41,892 nt of DNA. Origin: Phycisphaerae bacterium (GTDB lineage: Bacteria > Planctomycetota > Phycisphaerae > UBA1845). Shown here piece by piece: positions 1-8,890 of this stretch (positions are counted from its first letter, which is position 1; each line of letters begins with the position of its first letter). Where the stretch lies: NCBI GenBank assembly GCA_029260075.1, contig JAJDDY010000015.1:1-41892 (forward strand), in the 5' to 3' direction. The notes beneath the pieces were generated by a model. The model was not told the DNA's origin, made no database searches, and saw only the letters and a list, made by a program, of their open reading frames with translations. Made by a program: the position numbers and the translations under genes.

Positions 1-261
1 CCGGAAAGCCTACGGATAATGCATTCATCGAATCCTTCAACGGTAGGCTGCGACAAGAGTGCCTGAACGAGAACTGGTTCTTGTCGCTAGAAGATGCGAA
101 GACCAAGATCGAAAACTGGCGCAAGCACTACAACGAACAACGACCCCATGGCTCACTGGGCAACCTGGCCCCCAGCGAATTCGCCAAAAAAGGCCAGAAA
201 GCTTTGACTGGAGAAAACCCTGAGTCTCTCGTTAGGATTGGTACAGTAATGGGGGTAGGTC

Positions 262-262
<1 letters not shown>
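1..262 (+). mobile_element. IS3-family insertion sequence, right end (truncated by window edge)
   Basis: Frame 3 from base 3 encodes the C-terminal part of an IS3-family OrfB transposase (DDE/rve integrase fold). Visible family motifs are AFIESFNGRLRQECLNE, which carries the last catalytic Glu, and YNEQRPHGSLGNLAPSEFA near base 130-180. The element appears to end at 262: the last bases read GTACAGTAATGGGGGTAGGTCA, whose complement starts TGACCTACCCCC as in IS3-family terminal inverted repeats. Immediately after 262 the reading changes to integrase coding sequence, which supports this boundary. The transposase frame has no stop before the IS end and runs on to 443 through flanking DNA, so its terminus may be altered. 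The left end and OrfA lie outside the window. Confidence 0.8.
3..262 (+). CDS. IS3-family transposase OrfB, C-terminal fragment
   Basis: About 86 residues of the catalytic domain are visible, beginning GKPTDNAFIESFNGRL. The E of ESFNGR is the third acidic residue of the DDE triad; the two Asp residues lie upstream of the window. Downstream of SLGNLAPSEFAKKG the frame continues without a stop out of the IS into the neighbouring integrase region, ending at 443; the part after 262 is not transposase. Whether the gene is intact to the left cannot be seen. Confidence 0.75.
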
Positions 263-1012
<750 letters not shown>

Positions 1013-1515
1013 TCTTGGGATAGGAGAGCGGACGAACCCCGTCGGTCAACACGATGCGGCGCCCGTTCGACAGAAGGCTCGGCCGCTAGCGGTGCATAGG
1101 TCGCTGCGCCAGCCGTCCAAGCTTCCGACATACCCAAAGTCTGCGGGGCGGATTGAATCAGGCGAAACGCCGCGCGTCAAGCCCGCACGGGGTGAAAAAC
1201 CTGCGGGCCTGCGTCGCGGCCGCGATGCGCCGGCCGTGGGGCTGAGCCACTTCGCTTCCCGGATAGCATGGGTGCGGGGCGTGCACGCCGAGCAATCTGG
1301 ACCGTGAATCTGCAGATACGCTATGCCGTGGAGTGGATACGCTATGCCGTGAATCCCTTCTCGGCATAAGTAGGTGCGAGAAAGGATTCACGCACCAGCG
1401 GCAGCGGTAGGTGCGAGAAAGGATTCGCGCACCAGCGGTATATTCATGCACCAGCGGGAGAACGGGTTTACGCACCAGCGGGAGAAAAGATTCACGCAGC
1501 AGCGGGTCGCCGCGA
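1013..1515. other. intergenic region with short direct repeats
   Basis: I see no convincing gene here. Small open frames in this stretch are arginine- or proline-rich and have no plausible start signals or family motifs. The right half is made of short repeats, listed separately. A palindrome GGCGTGCACGCC lies near 1278-1289. Confidence 0.6.
1315..1507. repeat. imperfect short tandem repeats (GATACGCTATGCCGTG pair; GCACCAGCGG array)
   Basis: GATACGCTATGCCGTG occurs twice (1315-1330 and 1336-1351). From 1373 there are two near-identical units starting GGTGCGAGAAAGGATTC, followed by four or more spaced copies of GCACCAGCGG (near 1392, 1429, 1448, 1472) with a degenerate one at about 1497. Spacing is uneven (about 19-37 bp), there are no uniform spacers and no cas genes, so this is not a CRISPR array. 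It lies just beyond the 3' end of the first GH130 gene. Confidence 0.6.
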
Positions 1516-2451
1516 TTACATCGGTGCCCGTCGGTCGTTGATGCACAGGTCGACCAACTCGTCGAGGACAGCGGTGCCGACGCACATCACCTTGTCCGCC
1601 CCGCCCCAGTAGATTTTGACGCTGCCGTCGTCTTCGGGAACGGCGCCGCAGGTAAACACGACGTTGTGTACATAGCCGGTGATCTCCCACTCATCATCCG
1701 GTTGCAGAATCCACCGGTCCGACACGCCGATCACGTTGGCGGGGTCTTCAAGGTCGTGCAGGGCTACGCCCAAGCGGTAGACCGAGCCGTCCATCGTCGG
1801 GAACACACCGTGGTAGATGTGCAACCAACCGCGCGACGTGCGGATCGGCGTCGCCCCCGGACCGATTTTCATTTCGTCCCAATGATACGCGACCGGTTTC
1901 ATGACGACGCGGGCGTCACCCCAGTGAATCAAGTCTTTGGAATAGCTGATCCAGATTGACCAGGGTGAAATTTCGCTGTGCGGGCGATCGAGGCGGGCGT
2001 AGCGATCGCCGAACCGCTGCGGAAACAGTACGACGTTGCGCATGTCGGCCTCACTAATCAATGCGACACGCTCGACCGAGTCGAAATCGCGCGTCTTCGC
2101 GAGACCGATGCGCACGCCGTGGCGCGAGTAGGCGCTGTAGGTGATGAGGTATTCACCGTCCATGGCGCAGATGCGTGCGTCTTCCGTGCCGAAGGCTTCG
2201 TATTCGGCGAACGGCTCTTCCGTCGAAGGCACAATGAACGGTTCCGGACGTGCCGTGAACTTGAATCCGTCGTCGCTGTCGGCCAAACCGAGGATGCTTC
2301 GCCCGTTGTGGCGGTGTGATCGGAAGAGCATGACGTAGCGTCCGTTGTGCTTGGTGACGCCGGCGTTGTGAACCGTGACGACGGAGTACGGTATGTCGGA
2401 CGCCTTGAGAATCGGGTTGCCCGAGTAGCGTTTGACCAACGGCTCGTTCAT
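1516..2451 (-). CDS. glycoside hydrolase family 130 protein (beta-mannoside phosphorylase or mannosidase)
   Basis: A 311-residue cytoplasmic five-bladed beta-propeller of family GH130. This family phosphorolyses or hydrolyses beta-linked mannosides, for example mannosyl-glucose or mannobiose. Visible family features are the N-terminal KRYSGNPIL, HNAGVTKHNGRYVMLFR, and GTEDARI near residue 90, which carries the conserved Asp proposed as catalytic acid. IGPGATPI, GWLHIYHGV and YVHNVVFTCG follow. The start is ATG at 2451, preceded by AGGAG at 2459-2463 with a 7-nt spacer; an upstream in-frame TTG would contain this ribosome-binding site, so it is rejected. Phosphorylase versus hydrolase is not resolved from motifs alone. 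It diverges from a second, longer GH130 gene. Confidence 0.88.
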   Translation of the reverse strand: MNEPLVKRYSGNPILKASDIPYSVVTVHNAGVTKHNGRYVMLFRSHRHNGRSILGLADSDDGFKFTARPEPFIVPSTEEPFAEYEAFGTEDARICAMDGEYLITYSAYSRHGVRIGLAKTRDFDSVERVALISEADMRNVVLFPQRFGDRYARLDRPHSEISPWSIWISYSKDLIHWGDARVVMKPVAYHWDEMKIGPGATPIRTSRGWLHIYHGVFPTMDGSVYRLGVALHDLEDPANVIGVSDRWILQPDDEWEITGYVHNVVFTCGAVPEDDGSVKIYWGGADKVMCVGTAVLDELVDLCINDRRAPM

Positions 2452-3134
2452 CGTGTTGCTCCTGTTCAATTGTGTTCGAGGCGGACCTGACTACCGCATC
2501 CTTTGATCGGCTGCAACCGCCGGCGCCACCGAGCTAAACCATACGTTTCCGTCGCGTCCACTAAACACAACGGCGAAAGCGGGCTCGGTTGATCCGCCAC
2601 TGAGCGGAATCGCGAGTTCTCTTCCGTCTGGCCGGGGTCAAGGTTATCGGCAGCGTACTGGCGTTGTCGCCGCCCACGTCGACACAGGCAAGCGTCCGTA
2701 GTTCACAGCCGCACAAGGCCATGGCCACGTGAGCGGTTTCAGCCGCGTTCGCCCGTTGGACGCGGGATAGCTTCGAGCCATCGTCTGGTTAACAGCCTAA
2801 TAATGCTTGTATGCAAAGGACGTTACCTCGAGCCCGCCCGTGACGACGGACCGCGTCCCGATAAAGAGGCGGAAATCGCTAACGGATCACCGGCTGGAAG
2901 CCGGTGCCACGCTCTTCCAACGGGCTGTTGGTCGAAGTCGGACGTCAGCGCCAGCGACCGCTATATCATATTCTTTGGTTGACGCTGCGCCGTACGTGGC
3001 GTAGATACGAGAAGTGCTATGGCCGGCACGGGCGTTTATCGGCGTTCGGGCTTCGATTCAACAATTTACGTTCGGTCGGTGGTTGCGCATCGCGAGCGGG
3101 GCCGCAGAGAAGATCGAGCCGGGGTGGACACACT
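2452..3134. other. intergenic region between divergent GH130 genes
   Basis: This ~680-bp region must hold the promoters for both GH130 genes. I cannot point to a confident -35/-10 pair. It contains one copy of a dispersed palindromic repeat (about 2832-2925). An open frame continuous with the right-hand GH130 gene begins at 2904, but its translation up to 3134 is arginine-rich, includes the repeat and shows no family similarity, so I treat it as non-coding. Confidence 0.55.
2832..2927 (+). repeat. dispersed palindromic repeat, copy A
   Basis: The core CCGGCTGGAAGCCGG lies inside ACCGGCTGGAAGCCGGT, an inverted repeat with a short loop, within about 95 bp that match a second full copy at about 12358-12450 in reverse orientation. 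Both copies share GTGAC-ACGG, an AAGAGG box, a CGCTAA/TGGATCACC box and a terminal TTCAAC/TTCCAAC. When translated, both give a spurious peptide containing HRLEAGATLFQ. A core-only copy occurs at 10386. Confidence 0.75.
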
Positions 3135-4595
3135 GTGATATCGACCGAACTCGACGTATGTCGCGCCGCCGTTCAACTGAGTGCCGACCCGAAACGCGTG
3201 ATGGCGCGATCCTTTATTCCCGGTGGACCGGAGCGTGTCACGGCGATCCTCGATCGCGTACTGCGTTTGCCTGCGCACGAGTCGTCTGCCCTGCTCGACA
3301 GCGTACTACTTCGTTACGGCGACCGTCACAAAAACCTCAAGGAGTTGTTTGAGCGCCACTACGAAGTTGTAGCGCCGCATCTAAACGGCAACGCCCCATC
3401 CTCTGAACACGTACGTCAGTTGATCGGATCCTACTTCACATGCGAATACTCGCTGGAGTGCGTCGCCCTGTTCAACCCGTCGGTCGTGCCACACCCGGAT
3501 CAATCCGGGCTTCCGGCGGATACGTTGCGTTTCGTCATGAGCCTGCGGGCGTGCGGCGAGGGACATATCTCCTCCGTTGAATTTCGCAGTGGAACCGTCG
3601 CGGCGCCGTGTACCATCGAACTCGACGCCATATCGCGCTTCGCCTCCGCGGAACGCCGAACCGGGGCGTATCGCCACGATCGCAATCGGTTTTTCCTCAA
3701 GCTCAAGGAGATCGAGGCGCGCTGGCCGCGGTCGGAGGAGGTTCTTCGCGACGTTGCCGAGCAGTTTACCGCCGACGACCTTGCGGACGCACTTGAGCGG
3801 CTTAGACCGAAGTGTCACAACTGGCGATCGTTCGACGAAATGGCTAACGCTATGCTTTGGGTCGCTCGTTCCAACTATCAACTCGAATTTCCACCTGACT
3901 CCGACCTCGCGGAGCGCGTGATTTTCCCACTGACGGACAACGAAAACCGTGGCATCGAAGACGCGCGATTCGTTTGTTTCACCGACGCCGGGCACAGCGT
4001 CTACTACGGAACATGTACCGCATATAACGGCGTGCATGCATTGCCGCAGTTAATCGAGACCACGGATTTTCGTCGATTCCGCGTGGCCACACTCAACGGT
4101 CGATGTTCACGAAACAAGGGTATGGCCCTGTTTCCACGAAAGATCGCTGATCGATACGCCATGGTGTCGCGCATCGACGGGGAAAACATGTACATCCTTC
4201 GTTCCGACGACATCCTATTCTGGAACGAGGCGGAAATGATCCAACAGCCGGTTCAACCGTGGGAATCCGTACAGATCGGCAATTGCGGATCGCCCATCGA
4301 AACCGCTGAAGGCTGGCTGGTGTTGACGCATGGCGTGGGTCCGATGCGCGAATACCGAATGGGCGCCATGCTGCTCGATCTGGATGATCCGTCGCGAGTG
4401 ATCGGCGCGCTGGCGGACCCGCTACTCATTCCCTCAGAGGACCAACGCGACGGGTATGTGCCGAACGTTGTGTACTCCTGCGGTGGCTTGGTCCACTGCG
4501 GACAACTCGTGATTCCGTACGGGATGGCCGACACGTCCACCGGCGTCGCGCACGTTCCGGTGGATGACGTCCTGGCCCAAATCCGACGCGCGTAG
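3135..4595 (+). CDS. glycoside hydrolase family 130 protein, long form with N-terminal extension
   Basis: A 486-residue protein. Residues ~1-250 form an alpha-helical N-terminal region containing SLRACGEGHISSVEFRSG (~136-152); residues ~250-480 form the GH130 propeller. Recognisable stretches are IFPLTDNENRGIEDARF (~263-279, conserved Asp), YYGTCTAYNG, SRNKGMALFPRKI, YAMVSRIDGENMY, IGNCGSPIETAEGWLVLTHG and GYVPNVVYSCGG. This architecture matches longer GH130 members acting on mannosides. I chose GTG at 3135 because everything upstream in this frame is repeat-containing non-coding DNA; GGGGTGG lies upstream of it as a weak ribosome-binding site. The start is less certain than the family. The gene is divergent from the shorter GH130, suggesting two enzymes for related beta-mannoside linkages. 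Confidence 0.85.
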   Translation: MISTELDVCRAAVQLSADPKRVMARSFIPGGPERVTAILDRVLRLPAHESSALLDSVLLRYGDRHKNLKELFERHYEVVAPHLNGNAPSSEHVRQLIGSYFTCEYSLECVALFNPSVVPHPDQSGLPADTLRFVMSLRACGEGHISSVEFRSGTVAAPCTIELDAISRFASAERRTGAYRHDRNRFFLKLKEIEARWPRSEEVLRDVAEQFTADDLADALERLRPKCHNWRSFDEMANAMLWVARSNYQLEFPPDSDLAERVIFPLTDNENRGIEDARFVCFTDAGHSVYYGTCTAYNGVHALPQLIETTDFRRFRVATLNGRCSRNKGMALFPRKIADRYAMVSRIDGENMYILRSDDILFWNEAEMIQQPVQPWESVQIGNCGSPIETAEGWLVLTHGVGPMREYRMGAMLLDLDDPSRVIGALADPLLIPSEDQRDGYVPNVVYSCGGLVHCGQLVIPYGMADTSTGVAHVPVDDVLAQIRRA

Positions 4596-5253
4596 GCCTT
4601 CCCCTTCCTGTCGAACCGCGCGGACGAAGCCATCAACTCACCAGTCGTCCTGGTGAAGAATCCATCCCTTGACCAAACCTGACGCGAAGTCCCTGGCTGA
4701 TGACCGCTAGTGCTCTGTCCTACATGGATTGAAGGGTTTTCCGAGCCGCGTCCGTAAGGAAGCGGACGTTCGAAAGCCGGCGGCCACAGCTTGAAAACAC
4801 TCCCTCACGGTCGCGGCTCGGTTCGGACCAACCCATCACTTGAGTCTTGACAAAGCACTAGCGCGCTACGGAGTCCGGAATGGGATTCGAGAATGGCGCG
4901 GAGACGATCTCGATATCACCGCCTTCAAGCCGCAAGAATGTCGCAGAACCTGGATGTTCCCTCCCGCCCGCGTCGAACACACCGGGACTTGAACAGTCGC
5001 CTCCGCCGACTCCGATACGCCCCACGTCGCGAGAGGGTGCAAGACAGATTGGGCGGTGTAAAATCGTACGCAGGTGCCGTCAGCCACGTGCGCAAGCATG
5101 ACTATGTCGCGGGATTGCAACCAGCGCCTACAACGGTTACAAAACAGGGCCACACAGAGTTGGTGGGATCTGTCCGCGGCTGGCGCTACGGCTGGTAACG
5201 ACCCTCACGTGTCCGGTTTTGGGCGCAGCGTGAACAACGACTAGAGGAATGAA
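4596..5253. other. intergenic region upstream of yidC
   Basis: The left part holds MITE-like copy 1 (4707-4861). From 4862 to 5253 I see no convincing gene. Candidate frames of 95-101 codons exist on both strands (5153-4866 minus, 4893-5198 plus), but they have no family motifs and no good ribosome-binding site. The yidD and rnpA genes often found before yidC are absent. The yidC promoter should lie in this stretch. Confidence 0.5.
4707..4861. mobile_element. MITE-like element, copy 1 (155 bp)
   Basis: Ends are CTAGTGCTCTGTCC on the left and GACAAAGCACTAG on the right, i.e. terminal inverted repeats. Inside is a second, longer inverted repeat: CCGAGCCGCGTCCGTAAGGA from 4741, matched by the complement of TCACGGTCGCGGCTCGG ending at 4821. 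It has no coding capacity. Copies with the same right end lie at 7478-7631 and 9952-10117. The structure (TIRs, ~155 bp, internal palindrome, several copies) is that of a non-autonomous mobile element. Confidence 0.7.
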
Positions 5254-7365
5254 ATGGGCAATCGGGACACCCTGCGTAACCTGGTAATCGCCGGCGGCAT
5301 ATTTTTGGTGGTGATGGCGGTGCTGCCGTCGCTGATACCGGCGCCGCCGATGGCCACGCCTGAGTCTACGAACCCCGTCGATGCGAAGACGCAGCCGAAA
5401 GATCAATCCGGAACCACTGCTACGCCCACAACCGCCGGTTCGGCCGGTCCCGCACAAATCGCAACCCCGTCCGAGCCCACGAGTGTTTATCACCTTGCGG
5501 AAGCGCCAACCGAGCAACTCATCGAACTCGGGGCATCTCTTGTCGACGGAATTGATCCGAACGCACCACCCCCGCCCTACCGAATGGGTCTACGTCTCAG
5601 CAACGTGGGGGCGTCGATTGATACGGCCACGATCACCGACCATCGCGAAGACCTTCTTCTCGATGGCCCCTACACCATGCTCAAGCCGGTCGAGCGGAGC
5701 AGCGGCAAGGTATGGCGATCGCTGGCGATGGAGAACATCAACATCGACGGCCACGACGTCGGGCTTGCGGACGCGAAGTGGTACGCCCGTCGAGAGGCTG
5801 ATACGAACGAGGGTCAAGGCGTTTCGTTTACGGTTGATGTGATGCATGACGAAGAGCTCGCGCTCCGTCTAACCCGAACAATCCACTTGCCCAAGCAAGA
5901 CGAAACCCTCGGCCGACACGACCTGCATGCTTCTCTGCGTGTCGAAAACTTGTCACCGAAAGCACACAAGGTGGTGGTGACGTACCGCGGTGGTTTGGGT
6001 GTTCGCTTTGCAAGTTCTCGAGGAGGCGATCACTTTGTCGATTGGGGCATTGACGACGGCACGGTTGTCGTCGCCAAACGCCATTCGGGCTCGAGCGCCA
6101 GCCGGAAGTCCAACGAACCACTCAAGATTTTTGAACCGTCCCGGTCGGATCCACACTTGCACCTGTCGTGGGCGGCCACGGCGAACACGTATTTCACATG
6201 TACGATAGCGCCGGAAGACGCAGGACCGGGTAGCGCCGCACGCTCGTTGGCCGAGGTCACGGCCATCGATCTGGACGGATCGAACAAAACCGTCGAGGAC
6301 ACGACGGTTCGTTTCGTCACGACTCAAGTGGAACTCGCGCCCACGGCTGCGCTTGTTCACAACGATGACGTTTACCTCGGTGAAAAGGACGGCGATGCGT
6401 TTCGGGCAGTAGAGGATTACAACAGCCGCAACTATTACGACCAGATTTCCATGGGCTTCGGAATGTGTACGTTCGGCTGGCTGGTCGAGCTGATGATCTG
6501 GCTGCTCAACAGCCTACACGCCCTTTCGCACGACTATGGCGTCGCCATTATTGTTCTCGTGCTCATGGTCCGGACGATGCTGCACCCCATCACCAAGAAG
6601 GGCCAGATCAACATGGTCCGCATGCAGCACCGTATGCAGGAGATGGCGCCGAAGATCGAGGAGATCAAGAAGAAGTACGCCAACGACAAAGCCCGGCTGA
6701 ACCAGGAGATGATGAAGCTCAACATCAACCCCGCCGGTCAGCTTATGAGTTGCCTGCCGATGGTCATACAAATGCCCATTTGGGTCGCCCTGTTCCTCAG
6801 CCTGAGCAGCAACATCGGCATGCGTCACGAGGCCGCGTTTTGGGGACTGACCTGGATCAGCGATCTCACCGCCCCCGATGCATTGATACGATTCGCAACG
6901 CCCATCACCATCCCCGGCGTCGGCTGGAAGCTCACCTCGTTCAACTTGCTTCCGTTGTTCGTATCGTTGTTCATGTACATCCAGCAAAAGCTTCAGCCGA
7001 AACCAGCGCCGAACCCCAACCAAACCGATCAACAAAAACAGCAGCAGGATATGATGAAAATGATGATGCCCATGATGAGCATCATGATGCTGTTGTTTTT
7101 CTACAAAGCACCCAGCGGGCTGAACCTCTACATCATGTGCAGTTCGATGTTCGGCGCTATCGAGCAGCACCGCATCCGCAAGCACATCAAGGAGCGCGAA
7201 GCCGCGGGTACGCTGCACGCCCCACCCAAGAAGAAGAACAAAGATGACGCCCTGGGTAAACGCCCCGGCCGGTTGTCCTTCCTGGAGCGCATGCAGAAAA
7301 TGGCGGACGAAGCTCAGACGGCTCAGCAGAATCAATCCGGCAAGAAGCCCAAAGCCCGCCGGTAG
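5254..7365 (+). CDS. yidC: membrane protein insertase YidC/Oxa1
   Basis: A 703-residue inner-membrane insertase and chaperone that places proteins in the membrane alone or with SecYEG. Residues ~9-30 form the N-terminal membrane anchor. Residues ~50-400 are the large periplasmic beta-domain found in Gram-negative YidC. The conserved Oxa1 core starts near 405, with membrane segments around LVELMIWLLNSLHAL, VAIIVLVLMVRTML, PMVIQMPIWVALF, a long SFNLLPLFVSLFMY and MMSIMMLLFFYKAP. Arg440 in VLMVRTMLHP is the hydrophilic-groove arginine, and the cytoplasmic hairpin is MQHRMQEMAPKIEEIKKKYA. The C-terminal ~60 residues are lysine/arginine-rich, consistent with ribosome contact. The start is ATG with AGAGGA a few bases upstream. 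Signature motifs and length all fit. Confidence 0.97.
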   Translation: MGNRDTLRNLVIAGGIFLVVMAVLPSLIPAPPMATPESTNPVDAKTQPKDQSGTTATPTTAGSAGPAQIATPSEPTSVYHLAEAPTEQLIELGASLVDGIDPNAPPPPYRMGLRLSNVGASIDTATITDHREDLLLDGPYTMLKPVERSSGKVWRSLAMENINIDGHDVGLADAKWYARREADTNEGQGVSFTVDVMHDEELALRLTRTIHLPKQDETLGRHDLHASLRVENLSPKAHKVVVTYRGGLGVRFASSRGGDHFVDWGIDDGTVVVAKRHSGSSASRKSNEPLKIFEPSRSDPHLHLSWAATANTYFTCTIAPEDAGPGSAARSLAEVTAIDLDGSNKTVEDTTVRFVTTQVELAPTAALVHNDDVYLGEKDGDAFRAVEDYNSRNYYDQISMGFGMCTFGWLVELMIWLLNSLHALSHDYGVAIIVLVLMVRTMLHPITKKGQINMVRMQHRMQEMAPKIEEIKKKYANDKARLNQEMMKLNINPAGQLMSCLPMVIQMPIWVALFLSLSSNIGMRHEAAFWGLTWISDLTAPDALIRFATPITIPGVGWKLTSFNLLPLFVSLFMYIQQKLQPKPAPNPNQTDQQKQQQDMMKMMMPMMSIMMLLFFYKAPSGLNLYIMCSSMFGAIEQHRIRKHIKEREAAGTLHAPPKKKNKDDALGKRPGRLSFLERMQKMADEAQTAQQNQSGKKPKARR

Positions 7366-7477
7366 CGCCGTCGCAAGAGTCCGTTCTGTGGGAATCGATC
7401 CGATTGACGATACACGCCGCCTCTGTATCATGCCCCCTCGCGGTTGAGGGACGGTCATGATGTGTCGCCGAAATGGC

Positions 7478-7631
7478 CTAGTGCAGCGTCACAGCTAGGA
7501 TGACGGGTTTACCGAGCCGCGACCGTGAGGGAGCGGCCCCTAGTTAAGCTTTAATCACAGCGTAATGACGCTCTCTAGCTCTCGGCGCCGGATTGAACGC
7601 ACCCGTATCTCTAGGTGTGACAAAGCACTAG
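7478..7631. mobile_element. MITE-like element, copy 2 (154 bp, internal palindrome decayed)
   Basis: Begins CTAGTGCAGCGTCAC and ends GTGTGACAAAGCACTAG. The left internal arm CCGAGCCGCGACCGTGAGGG (from 7512) is intact, but the right arm is no longer complementary (around 7570-7590). The right end is identical to copy 3 over 15 bases. It occupies most of the gap between yidC and the DUF481 gene and probably separates the latter from any promoter further upstream. Confidence 0.65.
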
Positions 7632-7690
7632 CCGTTTTCTTTCCCACGTTGCGGGACGATTGGACAACTTTCCAAGCTAAGGACGACTCA

Positions 7691-8764
7691 ATGAGGATTA
7701 TGCGGACGATCATCGTCGGTCTTGTCGGGCTGCTCATGGCGACGACGACACTTGCCGATACGGTCGAAACTACTGACGGCAGCAGACTCGTCGGGACCAT
7801 CGTTGGAATGGCTGACGGTCGACTGACGATCGACACACAGATCGCAGGCCAACTCAAAATCGACGTCGCGAAGATCGTTTCGATTACGAGCGACAATCCA
7901 CTCGTGGTCAAATTCGCGAGCGGCGACCGCCTTGTCGGAACGATGGGCAAAACAGAGGGCGGCGATCGCTCCGTCATGAAGTCCACTCTCGGCGACATTG
8001 CGATCGACGTGAGCAAGATCGACGCCATGTGGTCGCCCGACGGTGAGGATCCCGTGACGGTCGCATTGAAGAAGGAGGTCGAACAAAGCATAATCGCGGC
8101 GAAGCCGAGCTGGTCAGCCACGCTCGAAGCAGGTGGCACGCGCACGGAAGGCAACACCGACACGCGCATTGCCCGAGGTCGCTTGGACGTCACACGAAAG
8201 ACGAACACCGAGCTACTGGATTTCTACTTAGCGGCTAAGTTCAATGAACAGGACGGGCAACGAACCGTCAACGAGTACCGCGGCGGCATTCGATTCGAGG
8301 AGAAACTGGATAAGAAATTGTTCTGGTACGCTCGCACCGAGTTCGAGTTTGATGAGTTTGAAGAGCTTGATCTGCGATCGACAGCGGCGCTTGGCGGTGG
8401 TTACCACTGGTTCAACAAGCCCGACCACGCCCTCAAGTCCAGTGTTGGGCTCGGGTATCGCCACGAATCATTCGACAGCGGCCGTTCCGAGGACTCGGCG
8501 GTGATCGACCTGGGTGCGAACTACAGACTCGATCTCGCGCCCTGGGTTCACTTCACACAGAGCGTGAGCCTGAGTCCCAGCTTCGACAGCTTCAGCGACT
8601 ACCGGCTTGAGACCGACACGGCATTTGTGATTCCGCTGAAGAACGATCGATGGAAGCTGAAACTCGGCGTGCAGAACGAATACAACTCCCAACCGCAACC
8701 GGGCCTCGACCGCCTCGACAGCACGTACTACGCCAACGTCGTCATGAACATTCTACGGAAGTAG
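7691..8764 (+). CDS. DUF481 (YdiY-like) outer-membrane protein
   Basis: A 357-residue exported protein. Residues 1-~22 are a signal peptide (MRIMRTIIVGLVGLLMATTTLA). Residues ~23-115 contain two short beta-rich units with the pattern DGSRLVGTI...LKIDVAKI and SGDRLVGTM...IAIDVSKI. From ~140 to the end lies a DUF481 beta-barrel-like domain typical of the salt-induced outer-membrane protein YdiY family: ATLEAGGTRTEGNTDTR, NEYRGGIRFEEKL, LFWYARTEFEFDEFEELDL and GLGYRHESF. The protein ends in a short hydrophobic strand (YYANVVMNILRK), as expected for a barrel. I chose ATG 7691 because the signal peptide starts there; the earlier in-frame ATG at 7565 lies inside the MITE-like element. Confidence 0.85.
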   Translation: MRIMRTIIVGLVGLLMATTTLADTVETTDGSRLVGTIVGMADGRLTIDTQIAGQLKIDVAKIVSITSDNPLVVKFASGDRLVGTMGKTEGGDRSVMKSTLGDIAIDVSKIDAMWSPDGEDPVTVALKKEVEQSIIAAKPSWSATLEAGGTRTEGNTDTRIARGRLDVTRKTNTELLDFYLAAKFNEQDGQRTVNEYRGGIRFEEKLDKKLFWYARTEFEFDEFEELDLRSTAALGGGYHWFNKPDHALKSSVGLGYRHESFDSGRSEDSAVIDLGANYRLDLAPWVHFTQSVSLSPSFDSFSDYRLETDTAFVIPLKNDRWKLKLGVQNEYNSQPQPGLDRLDSTYYANVVMNILRK

Positions 8765-8769
8765 AGTCC

Positions 8770-8787
8770 ACGTTCCGACCGGAACGT
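8770..8787 (+). terminator. perfect hairpin after the DUF481 gene (possible terminator)
   Basis: ACGTTCC-GACC-GGAACGT forms a 7-bp stem with a 4-base loop six bases after the stop codon. There is no T-run behind it, so it may only stabilise the transcript 3' end. Confidence 0.35.
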
Positions 8788-8850
8788 CCCAACAACCGCG
8801 TGGCAGAGAAGTTCGCCCCGGGCACATGCGGCGCATCCGCCCCGATTGTG

Positions 8851-8856
8851 TACAAT
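8851..8856 (+). promoter_or_regulatory. -10 box TACAAT upstream of the pilT-like gene
   Basis: TACAAT would start transcription near 8863 and give a leader of about 28 bases carrying GGAGG at 8881-8885. There is no clear -35. The site argues against the upstream TTG at 8846 as translation start, because that codon would precede the transcript. Confidence 0.4.
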
Positions 8857-8890
8857 CCGTGAGGGGTTGATCTCGATCTTGGAGGCTGGT

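Noticed and set aside
1373-1507. CRISPR array
   Set aside because: Repeat spacing and sequence are irregular, there are no uniform spacers and no cas genes.
2904-3134. N-terminal extension of the long GH130 protein
   Set aside because: It encodes a dispersed repeat and Arg-rich sequence without family similarity; the conserved protein begins near 3135.
4866-5153. 95-codon minus-strand frame upstream of yidC containing a CNRCRRW-like start
   Set aside because: There is no ribosome-binding site or family match, and composition does not look like coding sequence; left as unexplained intergenic DNA.
6514-7458. 314-codon minus-strand frame
   Set aside because: It is antisense to the conserved YidC core and has His/Leu-rich low-complexity composition typical of a shadow frame.
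8846-8890. Upstream TTG start for the pilT-like gene
   Set aside because: It would lie before the TACAAT promoter box, whereas TTG 8891 has a GGAGG ribosome-binding site.
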